Notes under the pieces: model-generated
Databases searched by the model: none
Seen by the model: only the letters and a program-made list of their open reading frames with translations
Told to the model about the DNA's origin: nothing
Shown here: in pieces, positions 47,823-57,555 of the stretch
Numbering within the stretch: position 1 is the first letter of the stretch
Layout of the letters: every line of letters starts with the position of its first letter
Made by a program: the position numbers and the translations under genes
NCBI GenBank assembly: GCA_903919145.1
Contig: CAIXGW010000016.1
Span: 49,367-113,366 of the forward strand
Reading direction: 5' to 3'
DNA: 64,000 nucleotides
Source: an uncultured Myxococcales bacterium
GTDB taxonomy: Bacteria > Myxococcota_A > UBA9042

Positions 47823-48998
47823 ATGACCAACCTTCCTCTGCTTTTGTTGCGCCATGCCCACCTGTACGACCCGGTTGACCGCGGCGTAGTGGACTTACTG
47901 ATTGCCGGCTCACAAGTGGCTGCTGTGGGAGCTGGTTTGGGGCCGGCGCCAGCGGGTTGGCCCTGCGAGACCCTGGATCTGCAAGGGGCGGCGGTGGCGC
48001 CGGGGCTGATAGATTGCCATGTGCATTTTGCCGGTGGCGGCGGCGAGGCGGGCGCCCAGACGCGGGTGCCGCCGGTGCAGCTGACCCACCTGACCCTGGC
48101 GGGCGTCACCAGCGCGATTGGCCTGCTTGGCACCGATGGATCGACACGCACCATTGCGGAATTGCTGGCGTGTGCCCGTACCCTGGCCTTTCACGGCCTG
48201 TCTACCTGGTGCTACACCGGCTCCTATGAGCTGCCGCTGGTGACCCTGACCGGCTCGGTGCGCGGCGATCTGGTGCACAACGATCGCCTGGTGGCCGTGG
48301 GCGAGCTGGCCGTGTCAGACCACCGCAGCTCGCAGCCGACCTATGACGAATTGCTGCGGGTGGCCGCGGATTGCCACGTCAGCGGCATGATGACCGGCAA
48401 GGCCGGCCTGCTGCACCTGCACCTGGGGGACGGCAAGCGCGGCCTGGAGCTGCTGCGGCGGGCCTTGACCGAAACAGAGCTTCCCGCCAGGACTTTTCAC
48501 CCAACCCATGTCAACCGTCAGCGCTGGCTGTGGCAAGAGGCCAAGGCGCTGGCCCGCGACCACGGCTGCACCGTGGACGTCACGGCCTTTGAGGCAGACG
48601 CTGACTCCCTAGATGTGGTTGAAGCAATTGAGGATTGGCTCGACAGTGGCCTTGACCCGGCGCGCCTGACCGCCAGCAGCGACGGCGGCGGCTGCTTGCC
48701 GGTGTTTGATCGCGACGGCGTGTTGCTGCACATGGACGTGGGCCGCTCGATGGGCCTGTCTGACGCGCTGGTCGAACTGCTTAGCCGCGGCCGGACCCTA
48801 TCAGAGGTGCTGCCGTTCTTTACCAGCAATGTGGCGCGGTTGTTTCGCCTGCGCGGCAAAGGCAGCTTGAGCGCGGGCGCCGATGCCGACCTGCAGGTGC
48901 TGGATGCCAGCGGCCGACCGACCGACGTGCTGGCCGGCGGGCGCTGGTTGGTGCGCCATCGCCAGCCGGTGGTGCGCGGCCTGTTTGAGCCGGGGTGA
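47823..48998 (+). CDS. iadA: Beta-aspartyl (isoaspartyl) dipeptidase
   Basis: APGLIDCHVHFAGGGGEAG, GVTSAIGLLGTDGSTRT, YTGSYELPLVTLTGSVRGDL, GELAVSDHRSSQPTYDELLRVA. Confidence 0.9.
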   Translation: MTNLPLLLLRHAHLYDPVDRGVVDLLIAGSQVAAVGAGLGPAPAGWPCETLDLQGAAVAPGLIDCHVHFAGGGGEAGAQTRVPPVQLTHLTLAGVTSAIGLLGTDGSTRTIAELLACARTLAFHGLSTWCYTGSYELPLVTLTGSVRGDLVHNDRLVAVGELAVSDHRSSQPTYDELLRVAADCHVSGMMTGKAGLLHLHLGDGKRGLELLRRALTETELPARTFHPTHVNRQRWLWQEAKALARDHGCTVDVTAFEADADSLDVVEAIEDWLDSGLDPARLTASSDGGGCLPVFDRDGVLLHMDVGRSMGLSDALVELLSRGRTLSEVLPFFTSNVARLFRLRGKGSLSAGADADLQVLDASGRPTDVLAGGRWLVRHRQPVVRGLFEPG

Positions 48999-49011
48999 CC
49001 CTGGGATAAGC

Positions 49012-49623
49012 CTAGGCGGCCCATGAACAAATTGGGCATGCCGCTGGGTCGTGGCCCCGCGCCGGGCACTGGCCGCGGCCAAAGTAGATGATCTGCAGGT
49101 GCAGCTTGTTCCAGTGTTCTTTGGGAAACAGGCGCTTGCAGTCGCGCTCGGTCTGCTCTACCGACTTGCCAGAGGTCAGCCCCCAGCGGGTGGCCAGCCG
49201 GTGAATGTGGGTATCCACCGGAAATGACGGCACGCCAAAGGCTTGCGCCATCACCACCTGGGCAGTCTTGTGGCCCACGCCAGGCAGGGCTTCTAGGGCG
49301 TCCAGGTCCGCTGGCACCTCGCCGCCGTGGCGTTGCAGCAGCAGCTCTGATAGTCCCTTGATAGCCTTGGATTTTTGTGGAGACAGCCCGCACGGCCGGA
49401 TGATGGCGCGGATCGCCTCTTCAGACTGTTTGGCCATTTGCTGAGGGGTCCGAGCCAGGGTGAACAGGGCCGGCGTGACGGTGTTGACCCGCACGTCGGT
49501 GCACTGGGCGCTCAGCAGCACCGCGATAAGCAGGGTGTAGGCATCGCTGTGGTCCAGCGGTACGGGCGGGGCAGGGTAGAGCGAATCAAGAATAGCCATG
49601 ATCCGCTGGCATTTTTCTGCCAT
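49012..49623 (-). CDS. nth: Endonuclease III
   Basis: LLIAVLLSAQCTDVRVN, LPGVGHKTAQVVMAQAFGVPSFPVDTHIHRLATRWGL; C-terminal Fe-S cysteines. Confidence 0.95.
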   Translation of the reverse strand: MAEKCQRIMAILDSLYPAPPVPLDHSDAYTLLIAVLLSAQCTDVRVNTVTPALFTLARTPQQMAKQSEEAIRAIIRPCGLSPQKSKAIKGLSELLLQRHGGEVPADLDALEALPGVGHKTAQVVMAQAFGVPSFPVDTHIHRLATRWGLTSGKSVEQTERDCKRLFPKEHWNKLHLQIIYFGRGQCPARGHDPAACPICSWAA

Positions 49624-49673
49624 GGCAGCGTCGCTCGGCGGCTGCGTTGCCGCGGGTCCTGCCGCCGCCGCGG

Positions 49674-50582
49674 CTACCACTGCCACAGAAAGTCCACGGT
49701 AGGCCACACCTCATGGCTGCGAACCCTCTCGACCTTGGCGTAGCCGTCGCTGCCTTTGGACTCTTCTCGCTGGTGGCGGTCGCTGTTCCAGTAGATGGCG
49801 CCCAGGGTCAGGCGGGTGTGGGTGCTGGTGCGCAAGTCGGCGCCCAGGTAGGCACTGGCGACCACCGGAGAGGTGTCGTCTTCCAGCGGCCGGCCCAGCA
49901 GATAGGCGCCCAGCTCGCCGCGCAGCCGCAGGAAATCGGCCACCGCGTGGTCGTAGGCGACGCGAACCTGGCTGCGCGACTGGCCCAATTCTGGATTCAG
50001 CTGCGTCTCTACCGGAGCCCAGGCGTGCAGCGGCCGCGCCGCGTCGCCCACCAACGGCAGGGCTCCCGCGGTCTGGGCGCGCAGCGTCAGGGTGCCGCGC
50101 TCTTGGCCCGCCGCATCGACAAAGCCCTTGGAGATCAGCAATCCTAGCTTGCCCGCCAGCAGCCAGCCCGGCCGCTCGCAGCTGCCGCTGCGCTGGGGAT
50201 CGTCGCCGACCACCTTGCAGGAAGGCACCAGATCGCCAGCCAGACCCAAGGGCTTGGCCAGCCGCCAGGCACCGGTGGGCAGAGACAGGCCGGTCTCCAG
50301 GGTCCAGCGCCACTCTCCGGGCTTCTCTGCCACTTTGAGCGGCGTGCGCAGCGTGACGTGGGGCGCCACCAGCATCACCAGCGGGTTGACCTCGAATTCG
50401 CCGGCCCAGGTGCCCACCCGCAGGGGATTGAACACGCCAATGGCAAAGCTGCCGCGCGGCAAGACGTCGGCTGTCTCGCGGGCTGGCAGCAATTCAGCAC
50501 GGGCCACAGCTGGCGACAGCACAGCGGCAGCCACAGCAGTCAGCGCCAGCGCGGCTGCCCGGATTGCATGGCAATAGCGCAT
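49674..50582 (-). CDS. Hypothetical outer-membrane protein
   Basis: Signal peptide AALALTAVAAAVLSPAVARA; ends in aromatic DFLWQW; ATGA-type overlap with the upstream gene. Confidence 0.7.
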   Translation of the reverse strand: MRYCHAIRAAALALTAVAAAVLSPAVARAELLPARETADVLPRGSFAIGVFNPLRVGTWAGEFEVNPLVMLVAPHVTLRTPLKVAEKPGEWRWTLETGLSLPTGAWRLAKPLGLAGDLVPSCKVVGDDPQRSGSCERPGWLLAGKLGLLISKGFVDAAGQERGTLTLRAQTAGALPLVGDAARPLHAWAPVETQLNPELGQSRSQVRVAYDHAVADFLRLRGELGAYLLGRPLEDDTSPVVASAYLGADLRTSTHTRLTLGAIYWNSDRHQREESKGSDGYAKVERVRSHEVWPTVDFLWQW

Positions 50583-51784
50583 CACTTCACCTCCCACAGG
50601 CCAGTGACCGGCGCATGGTCAGACAGGCGCAGGTAGTCCTGGGTCAGCACCGGGCCCAGGCCGTTGGCGCCGCCAAGTTTTTGGCCCTTCTGCTGGGCGA
50701 CGTCGGCCGAGCCAGCCACCCAGCTGGTGCCTTTGCTGACAAACAGGTAGTCCAAGGTGCGATTCCAGAAGCCGGCTTCGCCCTTGTCGTTCTTTTCGTC
50801 TGGGCCCAGAACGGTGTGGGTGTAGTAGCGCTTCTGCTCCAGCTCGCTGCCGCCGTACTGAGACAGGTCAATGAAGGGCACCATGTCGTCATAGAACGGC
50901 TTCATCACCGCTGGGGTGTAGGGCGGCTGGACAAAGTCAGAGCTGCACACGGCCTTCTCGCGCTCGTCCATAAAGCCCACCACCTTGGCAGCGCTGGGTG
51001 GCAGCTCGTTGAAGTCGCCGCCGACGACCACCGGCAGGGTCTCTTTGAGCGCCAGGTCGTGAATCTGCTTGATTTGCTTCTGCTTGGTGCCGTCGTTGTC
51101 ATAGGCTTCGGTGTGGACCACCATGGCCACGACCCGCGATCCGCTGCGGACCTCGATCTCGGCCCGGCCAATGGCGCGCTTGATGTAGAACATCGCCGTC
51201 AAGCCGTCCTGATCGGTTCTGTCGACCTGGCGGATGCGCTCTGCCTTGGTGATGGGGTACTTAGAGAAGATGGCGTTGCCCAAGTTGATGCGGCCCACGC
51301 CCTCTGACGCCACATACTGGCTGTCCCACGTCTCGTAGTAGGCGGCGTAGTTGAGGTCGGTGTTCTCTAGGATGCCGCGCACCATGTCAAAGTAGGCGCT
51401 GCGCCGCGAATTGACCTCGATCTCTTCGGTCATCAGCACGTCGGGGTTCAGCTCATCAATGGCGGCGTAAAGCTTGGCCATGTTGGCGTCGACCTCGGCC
51501 TTGCTCATCTGCACCCGATCGCCCCAGCAATCGAACCAGAACGGGATCCGCGCGGCGCCATACTTGACGTTCCAGGCGACCACCCGCAGCTGGGCCGGCT
51601 GGGGCTGAACCTTGGGCGGCACCAGCGTCGACCTCTTGAAAATCAGCACCTCTTGCCGATCAAAATCCTGTGGATCAGCAAAGGGTTCACACCCCAGCTG
51701 CCCCACGGCCAGGCTCAAGGCCACCAGCAGCAGCGCGGCCCGGCGGGCGATGCTTTTCCTTGGGCTTGTTGTCGGCGTGGTCAT
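50582..51784 (-). CDS. Endonuclease/exonuclease/phosphatase-family lipoprotein
   Basis: RVVAWNVKYG, PVVVGGDFNELPP, LRLSDHAPVTGLWEV; lipobox VGQLGCEPF. Confidence 0.85.
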   Translation of the reverse strand: MTTPTTSPRKSIARRAALLLVALSLAVGQLGCEPFADPQDFDRQEVLIFKRSTLVPPKVQPQPAQLRVVAWNVKYGAARIPFWFDCWGDRVQMSKAEVDANMAKLYAAIDELNPDVLMTEEIEVNSRRSAYFDMVRGILENTDLNYAAYYETWDSQYVASEGVGRINLGNAIFSKYPITKAERIRQVDRTDQDGLTAMFYIKRAIGRAEIEVRSGSRVVAMVVHTEAYDNDGTKQKQIKQIHDLALKETLPVVVGGDFNELPPSAAKVVGFMDEREKAVCSSDFVQPPYTPAVMKPFYDDMVPFIDLSQYGGSELEQKRYYTHTVLGPDEKNDKGEAGFWNRTLDYLFVSKGTSWVAGSADVAQQKGQKLGGANGLGPVLTQDYLRLSDHAPVTGLWEVK

Positions 51785-51832
51785 CCGCGTCGTCCTTTGG
51801 GTTGCCCCCGGCGTTTCCATCTGTGCCCCCGG

Positions 51833-52384
51833 TCAGCGATTGCGTTTGATGTTGGCCAGTTCTTCGCGCATCTCGCGGTTGGCATCGGCGACGCGCTGCA
51901 GTTGCTCAGAGTGCTCTGCAAAGCGCTCGCGAGCGTCCTGCAGCGCATCCTGCAACCGATCGGCCGCGTGGTCCAGCAGCACACCGCGAATCGCATCCAG
52001 GCGCTGCAGGGCCTCGGCCAGCGACTCGTCGGTCCGGGTCACGGACGCCGTCAGGTGGTCGCGCTGGGCGCTGCCCTCGCTGGTCCGAGCCTGCTCTACC
52101 CCAAGGCCCAGGCGCACTTCTACCAGATCGGCAATGCTGTCGACCAGGGCATCCACATCGGTCAGCACGCTAGAGGCGATCGGCAGCTGCGACCCTTGCA
52201 GGACCTGGGTGATCTGCTGGCGCTCGCGCAGCGCGGTGGCCATCGCCGGGTGCTGCCAGCCCAGCTTGCGCCAGCGCCACGCCCCGGGGCTGCGCCGCAG
52301 CGACTGAACCATCCGCCAGACGGCCCAGACCACCAGGCCAAGCAGAAAGGCGCGTATTCCCAGGCTGAAGATCCGGCTCAGCAC
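51833..52384 (-). CDS. Membrane-anchored coiled-coil protein, unknown function
   Basis: N-terminal TM (IRAFLLGLVVWAVWRMV) and heptad-rich helix LQDALQDARERFAEHSEQLQRVADANREMREELANI. Confidence 0.65.
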   Translation of the reverse strand: MLSRIFSLGIRAFLLGLVVWAVWRMVQSLRRSPGAWRWRKLGWQHPAMATALRERQQITQVLQGSQLPIASSVLTDVDALVDSIADLVEVRLGLGVEQARTSEGSAQRDHLTASVTRTDESLAEALQRLDAIRGVLLDHAADRLQDALQDARERFAEHSEQLQRVADANREMREELANIKRNR

Positions 52385-52390
52385 GAAGCG

Positions 52391-53557
52391 CTACTCCCCC
52401 AAGAAAAAGCGCCGCCAGGCAGACATCGAGCCAAATTCATGGAGGAACCGCGGGTCAGAAGAGTTGAGCTCAATGGCCCCCAGCTTGAAGTTGCGCGTGG
52501 CCTCGATGGCTGAGAAGGTCTTGCCGGCGCGACTGGCAAGCGCATCGGCCTCCAATTTCTTGCCCAGCGCTTCAGCCTCTGCTTCGGCGCGCTCTCCTTG
52601 GGCCAGCAGCTTCTCATACTCCGCGTCGGCCTCAGAGCGGCGCGTCTTGTCAAACTCCACCGCCTTGGCCTTGACCTCGGCAATGGTGATCTCGATTTCC
52701 TTGCGCTTTTCTTCGATCTGCTTGTTCCAGGTCTCGCGCTCTAGGGCGACGTCTTTGTCGATGCCCTTCTGCACGGTGTCCGTCTCTTGCTTGGCCTTGG
52801 ATTCCTGCTGCTTGGCCGTGTCGAGCTCGGCCTGTACGGCAAACAGCTGCTTGGCCTGCAGCTGCGCCTCATAGGGCGGGTCAAACTGGATGGCGCGGAT
52901 GACCACCCCCGACTCGACGACCCGGATGTGGTACTGCCGCAGCTGCTTGTTGAGCGGCTTGATGGCCGACTTGGCGACTTTTTCGCGCTCGGCGGGAATC
53001 TGCACGGTCTCATTGGACAGCTGCGCCAAGTGTTCGCGCAGAAAACCTTCTGACACGGCCTGGACTTTGCTGTGGTAGCTGTCGGCAAAGCCCTCTCTGA
53101 CGATCAGGTGCGCCTCGCCCGGCACGATCTGGTAGATGACGGCGATGTCGACGTGAACGACGTTGTTCTCTCTGGTTCGCAGATCCAGCGTGTTGGTGCC
53201 GGTGAATTCGACATAGTGCAGGCTGCGCTTGAGCCGGTACCAGCTGTGCAGCAGCGGCAGGCCAATGTGGTGGCCCTGCTCAAAGTCGTCGTCTTCGATG
53301 CCCGAGCTCAGCGAGCGGCGCACGCCGATCTCGTCGGGTTCGATGTAGGTGCTGCACATCGACGGCGCCACCCAGGCGCAAATCGTCAGCAAGCTCAGCG
53401 TCTGCAGGTTGATCCAGCGCTTCCAGCCAGGGGCGGCTGGCTGCGTGTCTGGCTCCTGCGCCGTGGCCGCTTCGGGCCCGGGCTTGCGCCGCGGAGGCGG
53501 GGGAGGAGGAGGTGGCGCTGCGCCTTCCGTGGGATCGCCGTCGACTTCGCTGCTCAT
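52391..53557 (-). CDS. SPFH/Band 7 domain protein
   Basis: TM followed by IEPDEIGVRRS...NNVVHVDIAVIYQI, then a long Glu/Lys-rich coiled coil. Confidence 0.82.
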   Translation of the reverse strand: MSSEVDGDPTEGAAPPPPPPPPRRKPGPEAATAQEPDTQPAAPGWKRWINLQTLSLLTICAWVAPSMCSTYIEPDEIGVRRSLSSGIEDDDFEQGHHIGLPLLHSWYRLKRSLHYVEFTGTNTLDLRTRENNVVHVDIAVIYQIVPGEAHLIVREGFADSYHSKVQAVSEGFLREHLAQLSNETVQIPAEREKVAKSAIKPLNKQLRQYHIRVVESGVVIRAIQFDPPYEAQLQAKQLFAVQAELDTAKQQESKAKQETDTVQKGIDKDVALERETWNKQIEEKRKEIEITIAEVKAKAVEFDKTRRSEADAEYEKLLAQGERAEAEAEALGKKLEADALASRAGKTFSAIEATRNFKLGAIELNSSDPRFLHEFGSMSAWRRFFLGE

Positions 53558-54687
53558 GGCTTGAGCTCCCCAGCCGCCTCAAGGTGGCGCACGTTTAGCG
53601 TCGAAGGCACGGGCCGCGCATAGGGAACGGCCGTCACGTTTTGCAACTGCGGAAAGACGTTTTTGGCGATCTCCAAGTTGAGCACGTCTGGCCCGGCGGC
53701 GCCCACCGCGTTGATCTTGGCGGCCAGGCCGCGCGCCCGCTCTTTGGCTGCCTCGGCCGCTGCCACAGAGCGATTGGTCTTTTCGGCAAAGATCGCCTTG
53801 GCCTCGGCAATCCGCCCAATGGCGTAGGTCTCTGCCGAGCGCTGCACGCTGACCAGTTCATTGAGGGCCTGCTGCTGCTTGGCCGCCAGATCCGCGGCCA
53901 GGGTCTGGAACTCAGCGGACTTCTGCTCGCGAATCTCTTGGATTTTTCGCTCTTTCTCTTTGACCAGCCGCTCGCGCTGTTTGGCGTTGACCTGCACCGC
54001 CTGCTCTGCGGTCTGCCGCTCTTTGATGGCGGCCTCTACGGCCACGTCAAAGCTGGGCTTGGGCGTCAGAATCTGGCTGACCTCAATGCCGGTGGGCTTG
54101 AGGCGCTGGTTCAGGGTGGTCTTGGAGAGGGTGGTGGCCTTGGAATAGCTCGACGGGTCAGCCGCCTGCAAGAAGCTGTAGCGGCCAAACTCGTCTCGCA
54201 GTACTTCGCGAGCATGGGTCAGCATGGCCTCTTGCTTGTAGGCGTCGCCGCGGCCGTGGGTCTCTATGATCACGTCGGCTTTGGTGGCATCCAGCTGGTA
54301 GTGAATCTCCAGCTTGCCAAACCAGAAGTTGGATCCGTCACTGGCCCGCACCGTCAAGCGCCGCACATGCGAGGCGTCCCTGTCTTGATCGCCTTGCATG
54401 ATAAGGACTTGTGGCCGGATATCCAGCGTCTCTACCCGCTGAAACCACGGCACGTAGCTCACCGTGCCCTGCTCAGCGATGACCCGGCGCTCTGGCCCAA
54501 ACAGGGCGATGCCGGTGGTGTTGTAGATGACGGCCACTTCGCCGGGCTCAATTTCAGTCAAGCCGGCCCCACCGCTGCCAAGGGTATAGGCGGCGAGGAT
54601 CAAGGCGACGCCGGGCAGGATCCAGCGGGTCGGTCGCAACCGGCTGGCAAAGCCTTGGGCGCGCTGCGGTAGGGGGGAACTAGACAT
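53554..54687 (-). CDS. SPFH/Band 7 domain protein
   Basis: TEIEPGEVAVIYNTTGIALFGPERRVIAEQGTVSYVPWFQRVETLDIRPQ; coiled-coil C-terminus; 4-bp overlap with the next gene. Confidence 0.85.
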   Translation of the reverse strand: MSSSPLPQRAQGFASRLRPTRWILPGVALILAAYTLGSGGAGLTEIEPGEVAVIYNTTGIALFGPERRVIAEQGTVSYVPWFQRVETLDIRPQVLIMQGDQDRDASHVRRLTVRASDGSNFWFGKLEIHYQLDATKADVIIETHGRGDAYKQEAMLTHAREVLRDEFGRYSFLQAADPSSYSKATTLSKTTLNQRLKPTGIEVSQILTPKPSFDVAVEAAIKERQTAEQAVQVNAKQRERLVKEKERKIQEIREQKSAEFQTLAADLAAKQQQALNELVSVQRSAETYAIGRIAEAKAIFAEKTNRSVAAAEAAKERARGLAAKINAVGAAGPDVLNLEIAKNVFPQLQNVTAVPYARPVPSTLNVRHLEAAGELKP

Positions 54688-54841
54688 GAGTCACCTCAGC
54701 TCCGTTCTATCGCACGGATCCGCCCGGCATAAAAGGGCGGGCTGCAATGGTATGGAAGAGTTGAGGAGTTTGGCGGCTTGCCCTGGGTCGCGGCCGGCGG
54801 CGAAAGAGCAGGAACAGCCAAGGCGTTGCTTGCGGTACCCC

Positions 54842-55402
54842 TCAGGGGGCGTCGGACTCTGCTGCACCAGCCCACAGAGCGGCCACCTCCAGGTGACTCA
54901 TGTTCTGCTCGGCCGGCTGGGTACACAGGTAGCGGGCGCACTCAATGGGCCGGGCCTGGTAGATCTTGCAGCCGTGGCCATCGTAGAAAACACAGACACC
55001 GCGCAGAGTTCTATACAAGGCATCGACGCGGGTGCCCGGCTGCCAGGCCGGCTTGCCAAAGCGATCCAGCTTGACCGGTGCAAACACCTCTACACGTTTC
55101 TCCTCAAATTCGATCCCATCAATGACCAAGAACTTCCTTACAAACTCATCGGGCTGCATGCCAAGCGCTTGCGCCGATTGCTCTAATTCCCCGGGGCCGT
55201 ACCAGCCAGGGCTGGACTTGCAGCACAGCCCGCGGCGGATGCAGCCCAGAGAGGGGTCGGGGTGCTCGTCTGGCTCTTCGGCAGACCAGTAGGGGTTGTC
55301 GCCGCTCTCTGGCCCCGGTGCGTCTTCCGCGGGGCGGCTAGCTGGCTGCTCGCGGCCAAAGATCTTGAGGCGCTGTACTGGCTTGGGGTCGGTCATCGGC
55401 AT
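54842..55402 (-). CDS. YkgJ-family cysteine cluster protein
   Basis: CIRRGLCCKSSPGWYGPGEL...CVFYDGHGCKIYQARPIECARYLC. Confidence 0.85.
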   Translation of the reverse strand: MPMTDPKPVQRLKIFGREQPASRPAEDAPGPESGDNPYWSAEEPDEHPDPSLGCIRRGLCCKSSPGWYGPGELEQSAQALGMQPDEFVRKFLVIDGIEFEEKRVEVFAPVKLDRFGKPAWQPGTRVDALYRTLRGVCVFYDGHGCKIYQARPIECARYLCTQPAEQNMSHLEVAALWAGAAESDAP

Positions 55403-55542
55403 TCCTACTGCGGCTGTCGGGCGCGCGGGTGGCAACGCTAGCACAGATCCGCCGAGCGTATCTGCCCTTTGCTGCTTGCCCGCCCCTCTTGAGCGACCTA
55501 CCGTTCTGCCAGTCGCCCTCCCCAGGCGCCCAGAATTGCCCA

Positions 55543-56148
55543 ATGAACCATCCGAAAATCGCTACCTTTGCCTCACTTTTTCCCGCCCTTGCTCTCTCCG
55601 GTTGCGCCGAAGACGAGCCCTCTCAGTCTACCGCCACGCTGTACCTGATGGACGCACCGCCGCCCGGCGTCACTTCAGTGATCGTCCACGTCGCCAGCAT
55701 CCAGGTTCACGTCGATGACAAGACCAAGACCACCTCGGACGACGCGGCCGACACCAAAAAAGACGGCGACGGCAAGTGGAAGACCCTGCTGGTCAACAAG
55801 CCCGTTGACCTGGTGCTGGCCCAGACTGAGACGGCGGCCGTCAAGCTGGGCGAGCTGCCCCTGCCCGACGGCAAGATCACCCAGATCCGCCTCATGCTCG
55901 ATAGCACCCAGAAGAACACCGCCAAAGTCGGAGACAAGACCTGCGACCTGGACCTCAGCAAGGTCAAGGATGGCCTGAGGATCAATCATTCGTTCAAGGC
56001 GCTGGATGTAGGCACTGGCAAGCAGCACCAAGCCTGGGTCGACTTCAAGCTCGACGAGGCGATGGAGGCCACCAAGGACTGCTACGCCCTCAAGCCGGTG
56101 CTAAAGCTCAAGAAGTTCAAGACGGGCGGCACGGAAGTTGGGCTGTAG
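55543..56148 (+). CDS. DUF4382-like lipoprotein
   Basis: Lipobox LALSGCAEDEP; LYLMDAPPPGVTSVIVHVASIQVHVDD. Confidence 0.75.
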   Translation: MNHPKIATFASLFPALALSGCAEDEPSQSTATLYLMDAPPPGVTSVIVHVASIQVHVDDKTKTTSDDAADTKKDGDGKWKTLLVNKPVDLVLAQTETAAVKLGELPLPDGKITQIRLMLDSTQKNTAKVGDKTCDLDLSKVKDGLRINHSFKALDVGTGKQHQAWVDFKLDEAMEATKDCYALKPVLKLKKFKTGGTEVGL

Positions 56149-56154
56149 TCGCGC

Positions 56155-57552
56155 CTAGACTTTTCTTTCAGCCCGCAAGACGTTGGGGCTGTGGAAGATC
56201 GTGGCGTCGCCGGCCCGTTCGGTCAGCTTGCCGTTGCGCCACAGGCCGATCCTCTCCATCCACGCCTCAAACTCGGGCGCGGGACGCAAGCCGTGGATCT
56301 CTCGCAGCTGGGCATTGTTGTGAAATGACGTGGTGTTGTAGTTCAGCATCACGTCGTCGCCCAGCGGAATGCCCATCAGGAAATTGACGCCGGCCGAGGC
56401 CAGCAGCATCTCCAGGCACTCCTGGTCGTCCTGGTCGCTCTCGGCGTGGTTGGTGTAGCAGACGTCGGTGCCCATCGACACCCCCATCAGCTTGCCCATG
56501 AAGTGATCTTCCAGGCCGGCGCGGGCGATCTGCTTGCCGTTCTGTAGGTATTCTGGGCCAATGAAGCCGACCACGCTGTTGACCAAGAACGGATGGTAGC
56601 GGCGGGCAAACCCATAGGTGCGCGCCTCCATGGTGGTCTGGTCGGTGTCGTAGTGGGCATTGGCCGAAAGCGCCGTTCCTTGCCCGGTCTCAAAGTACAT
56701 GACGTCAGGCCCTTCGGCGCTGCCCTCGCGGCGGGTCAGGTCGTAGGCTTCATCGATCATCGCCACAGAGATGCCAAAGTTGCGGTTGGCTTTTTCGGTG
56801 CCGGCCAGCGACTGAAAGCACAGGTCCACGGGGGCTTTGTGCTTGCGGATGGCGTCCATCTGGATGGTCACGTGGGCCAGCACGCACACCTGGGTCGGGA
56901 TGCGGTGCTGGCGGGTCAGGTCTTTGACGGCGTGCAGGATCGCCGCGGTGTTGTCCGTCGACTCGGTGGCCGGGTTGATGCCAATGACCGCGTCGCCGTT
57001 GCCATAGCTCAGGCCGTCTCGCACCGCTGCCAAGATGCCCTCTACCACGTCGACCGGGTGATTGGGCTGCAGCCGCGACGAGATCCGCCCCTCCAGGCCA
57101 ATGGTGTTGTTGCAGCGCCGGACCACGCGGATCTTTTTGCCGGCAACCACCAGGTCCATGGCCGACATCAGCTTGGCAGTCGCCGCCACCATCTCTGGCG
57201 TCAGGCCCTTGGAGATGGCGGCAATATCCTCAGCATTGGTGCGGCGATCCAGCAACCACTCGCGCAGCTGCCCCGGCGTCCAGCTGTGGATCTTCTTGTA
57301 CGCCCGCTGGTCCAAGCCGTCGACGATGAGGCGGGTAATCTCGTCGGTCTCATAGGGGACCGAAGGATTCTCAAAGAAATGGCGCAATTCCACGTCGGCG
57401 ATGACGCGCTTGGCGGCGACGCGCTGGCTGGTGGACTCGGCGGCCAGGCCCGCGGCGCGATCGCCGGACTTCTCTTCGCTGGCGCGGTTGAGCGCGTCTT
57501 TAAGGCTGCGAAAAGTGAAGGTCTGGCCGTGCAGTTGGGTGCTCAGCTTCAT
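56155..57552 (-). CDS. eutB: Ethanolamine ammonia-lyase large subunit
   Basis: RLQPNHPVDVVEGILAAVRDGLSYGNGDAVIGINPATES, FNxGISVAMIDEAYDL-like, YFETGQGTALSANAHYDTDQTTMEARTYGFARRY, MGVSMGTDVCYTNHAESDQDD. Confidence 0.95.
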   Translation of the reverse strand: MKLSTQLHGQTFTFRSLKDALNRASEEKSGDRAAGLAAESTSQRVAAKRVIADVELRHFFENPSVPYETDEITRLIVDGLDQRAYKKIHSWTPGQLREWLLDRRTNAEDIAAISKGLTPEMVAATAKLMSAMDLVVAGKKIRVVRRCNNTIGLEGRISSRLQPNHPVDVVEGILAAVRDGLSYGNGDAVIGINPATESTDNTAAILHAVKDLTRQHRIPTQVCVLAHVTIQMDAIRKHKAPVDLCFQSLAGTEKANRNFGISVAMIDEAYDLTRREGSAEGPDVMYFETGQGTALSANAHYDTDQTTMEARTYGFARRYHPFLVNSVVGFIGPEYLQNGKQIARAGLEDHFMGKLMGVSMGTDVCYTNHAESDQDDQECLEMLLASAGVNFLMGIPLGDDVMLNYNTTSFHNNAQLREIHGLRPAPEFEAWMERIGLWRNGKLTERAGDATIFHSPNVLRAERKV

Positions 57553-57555
57553 GGT

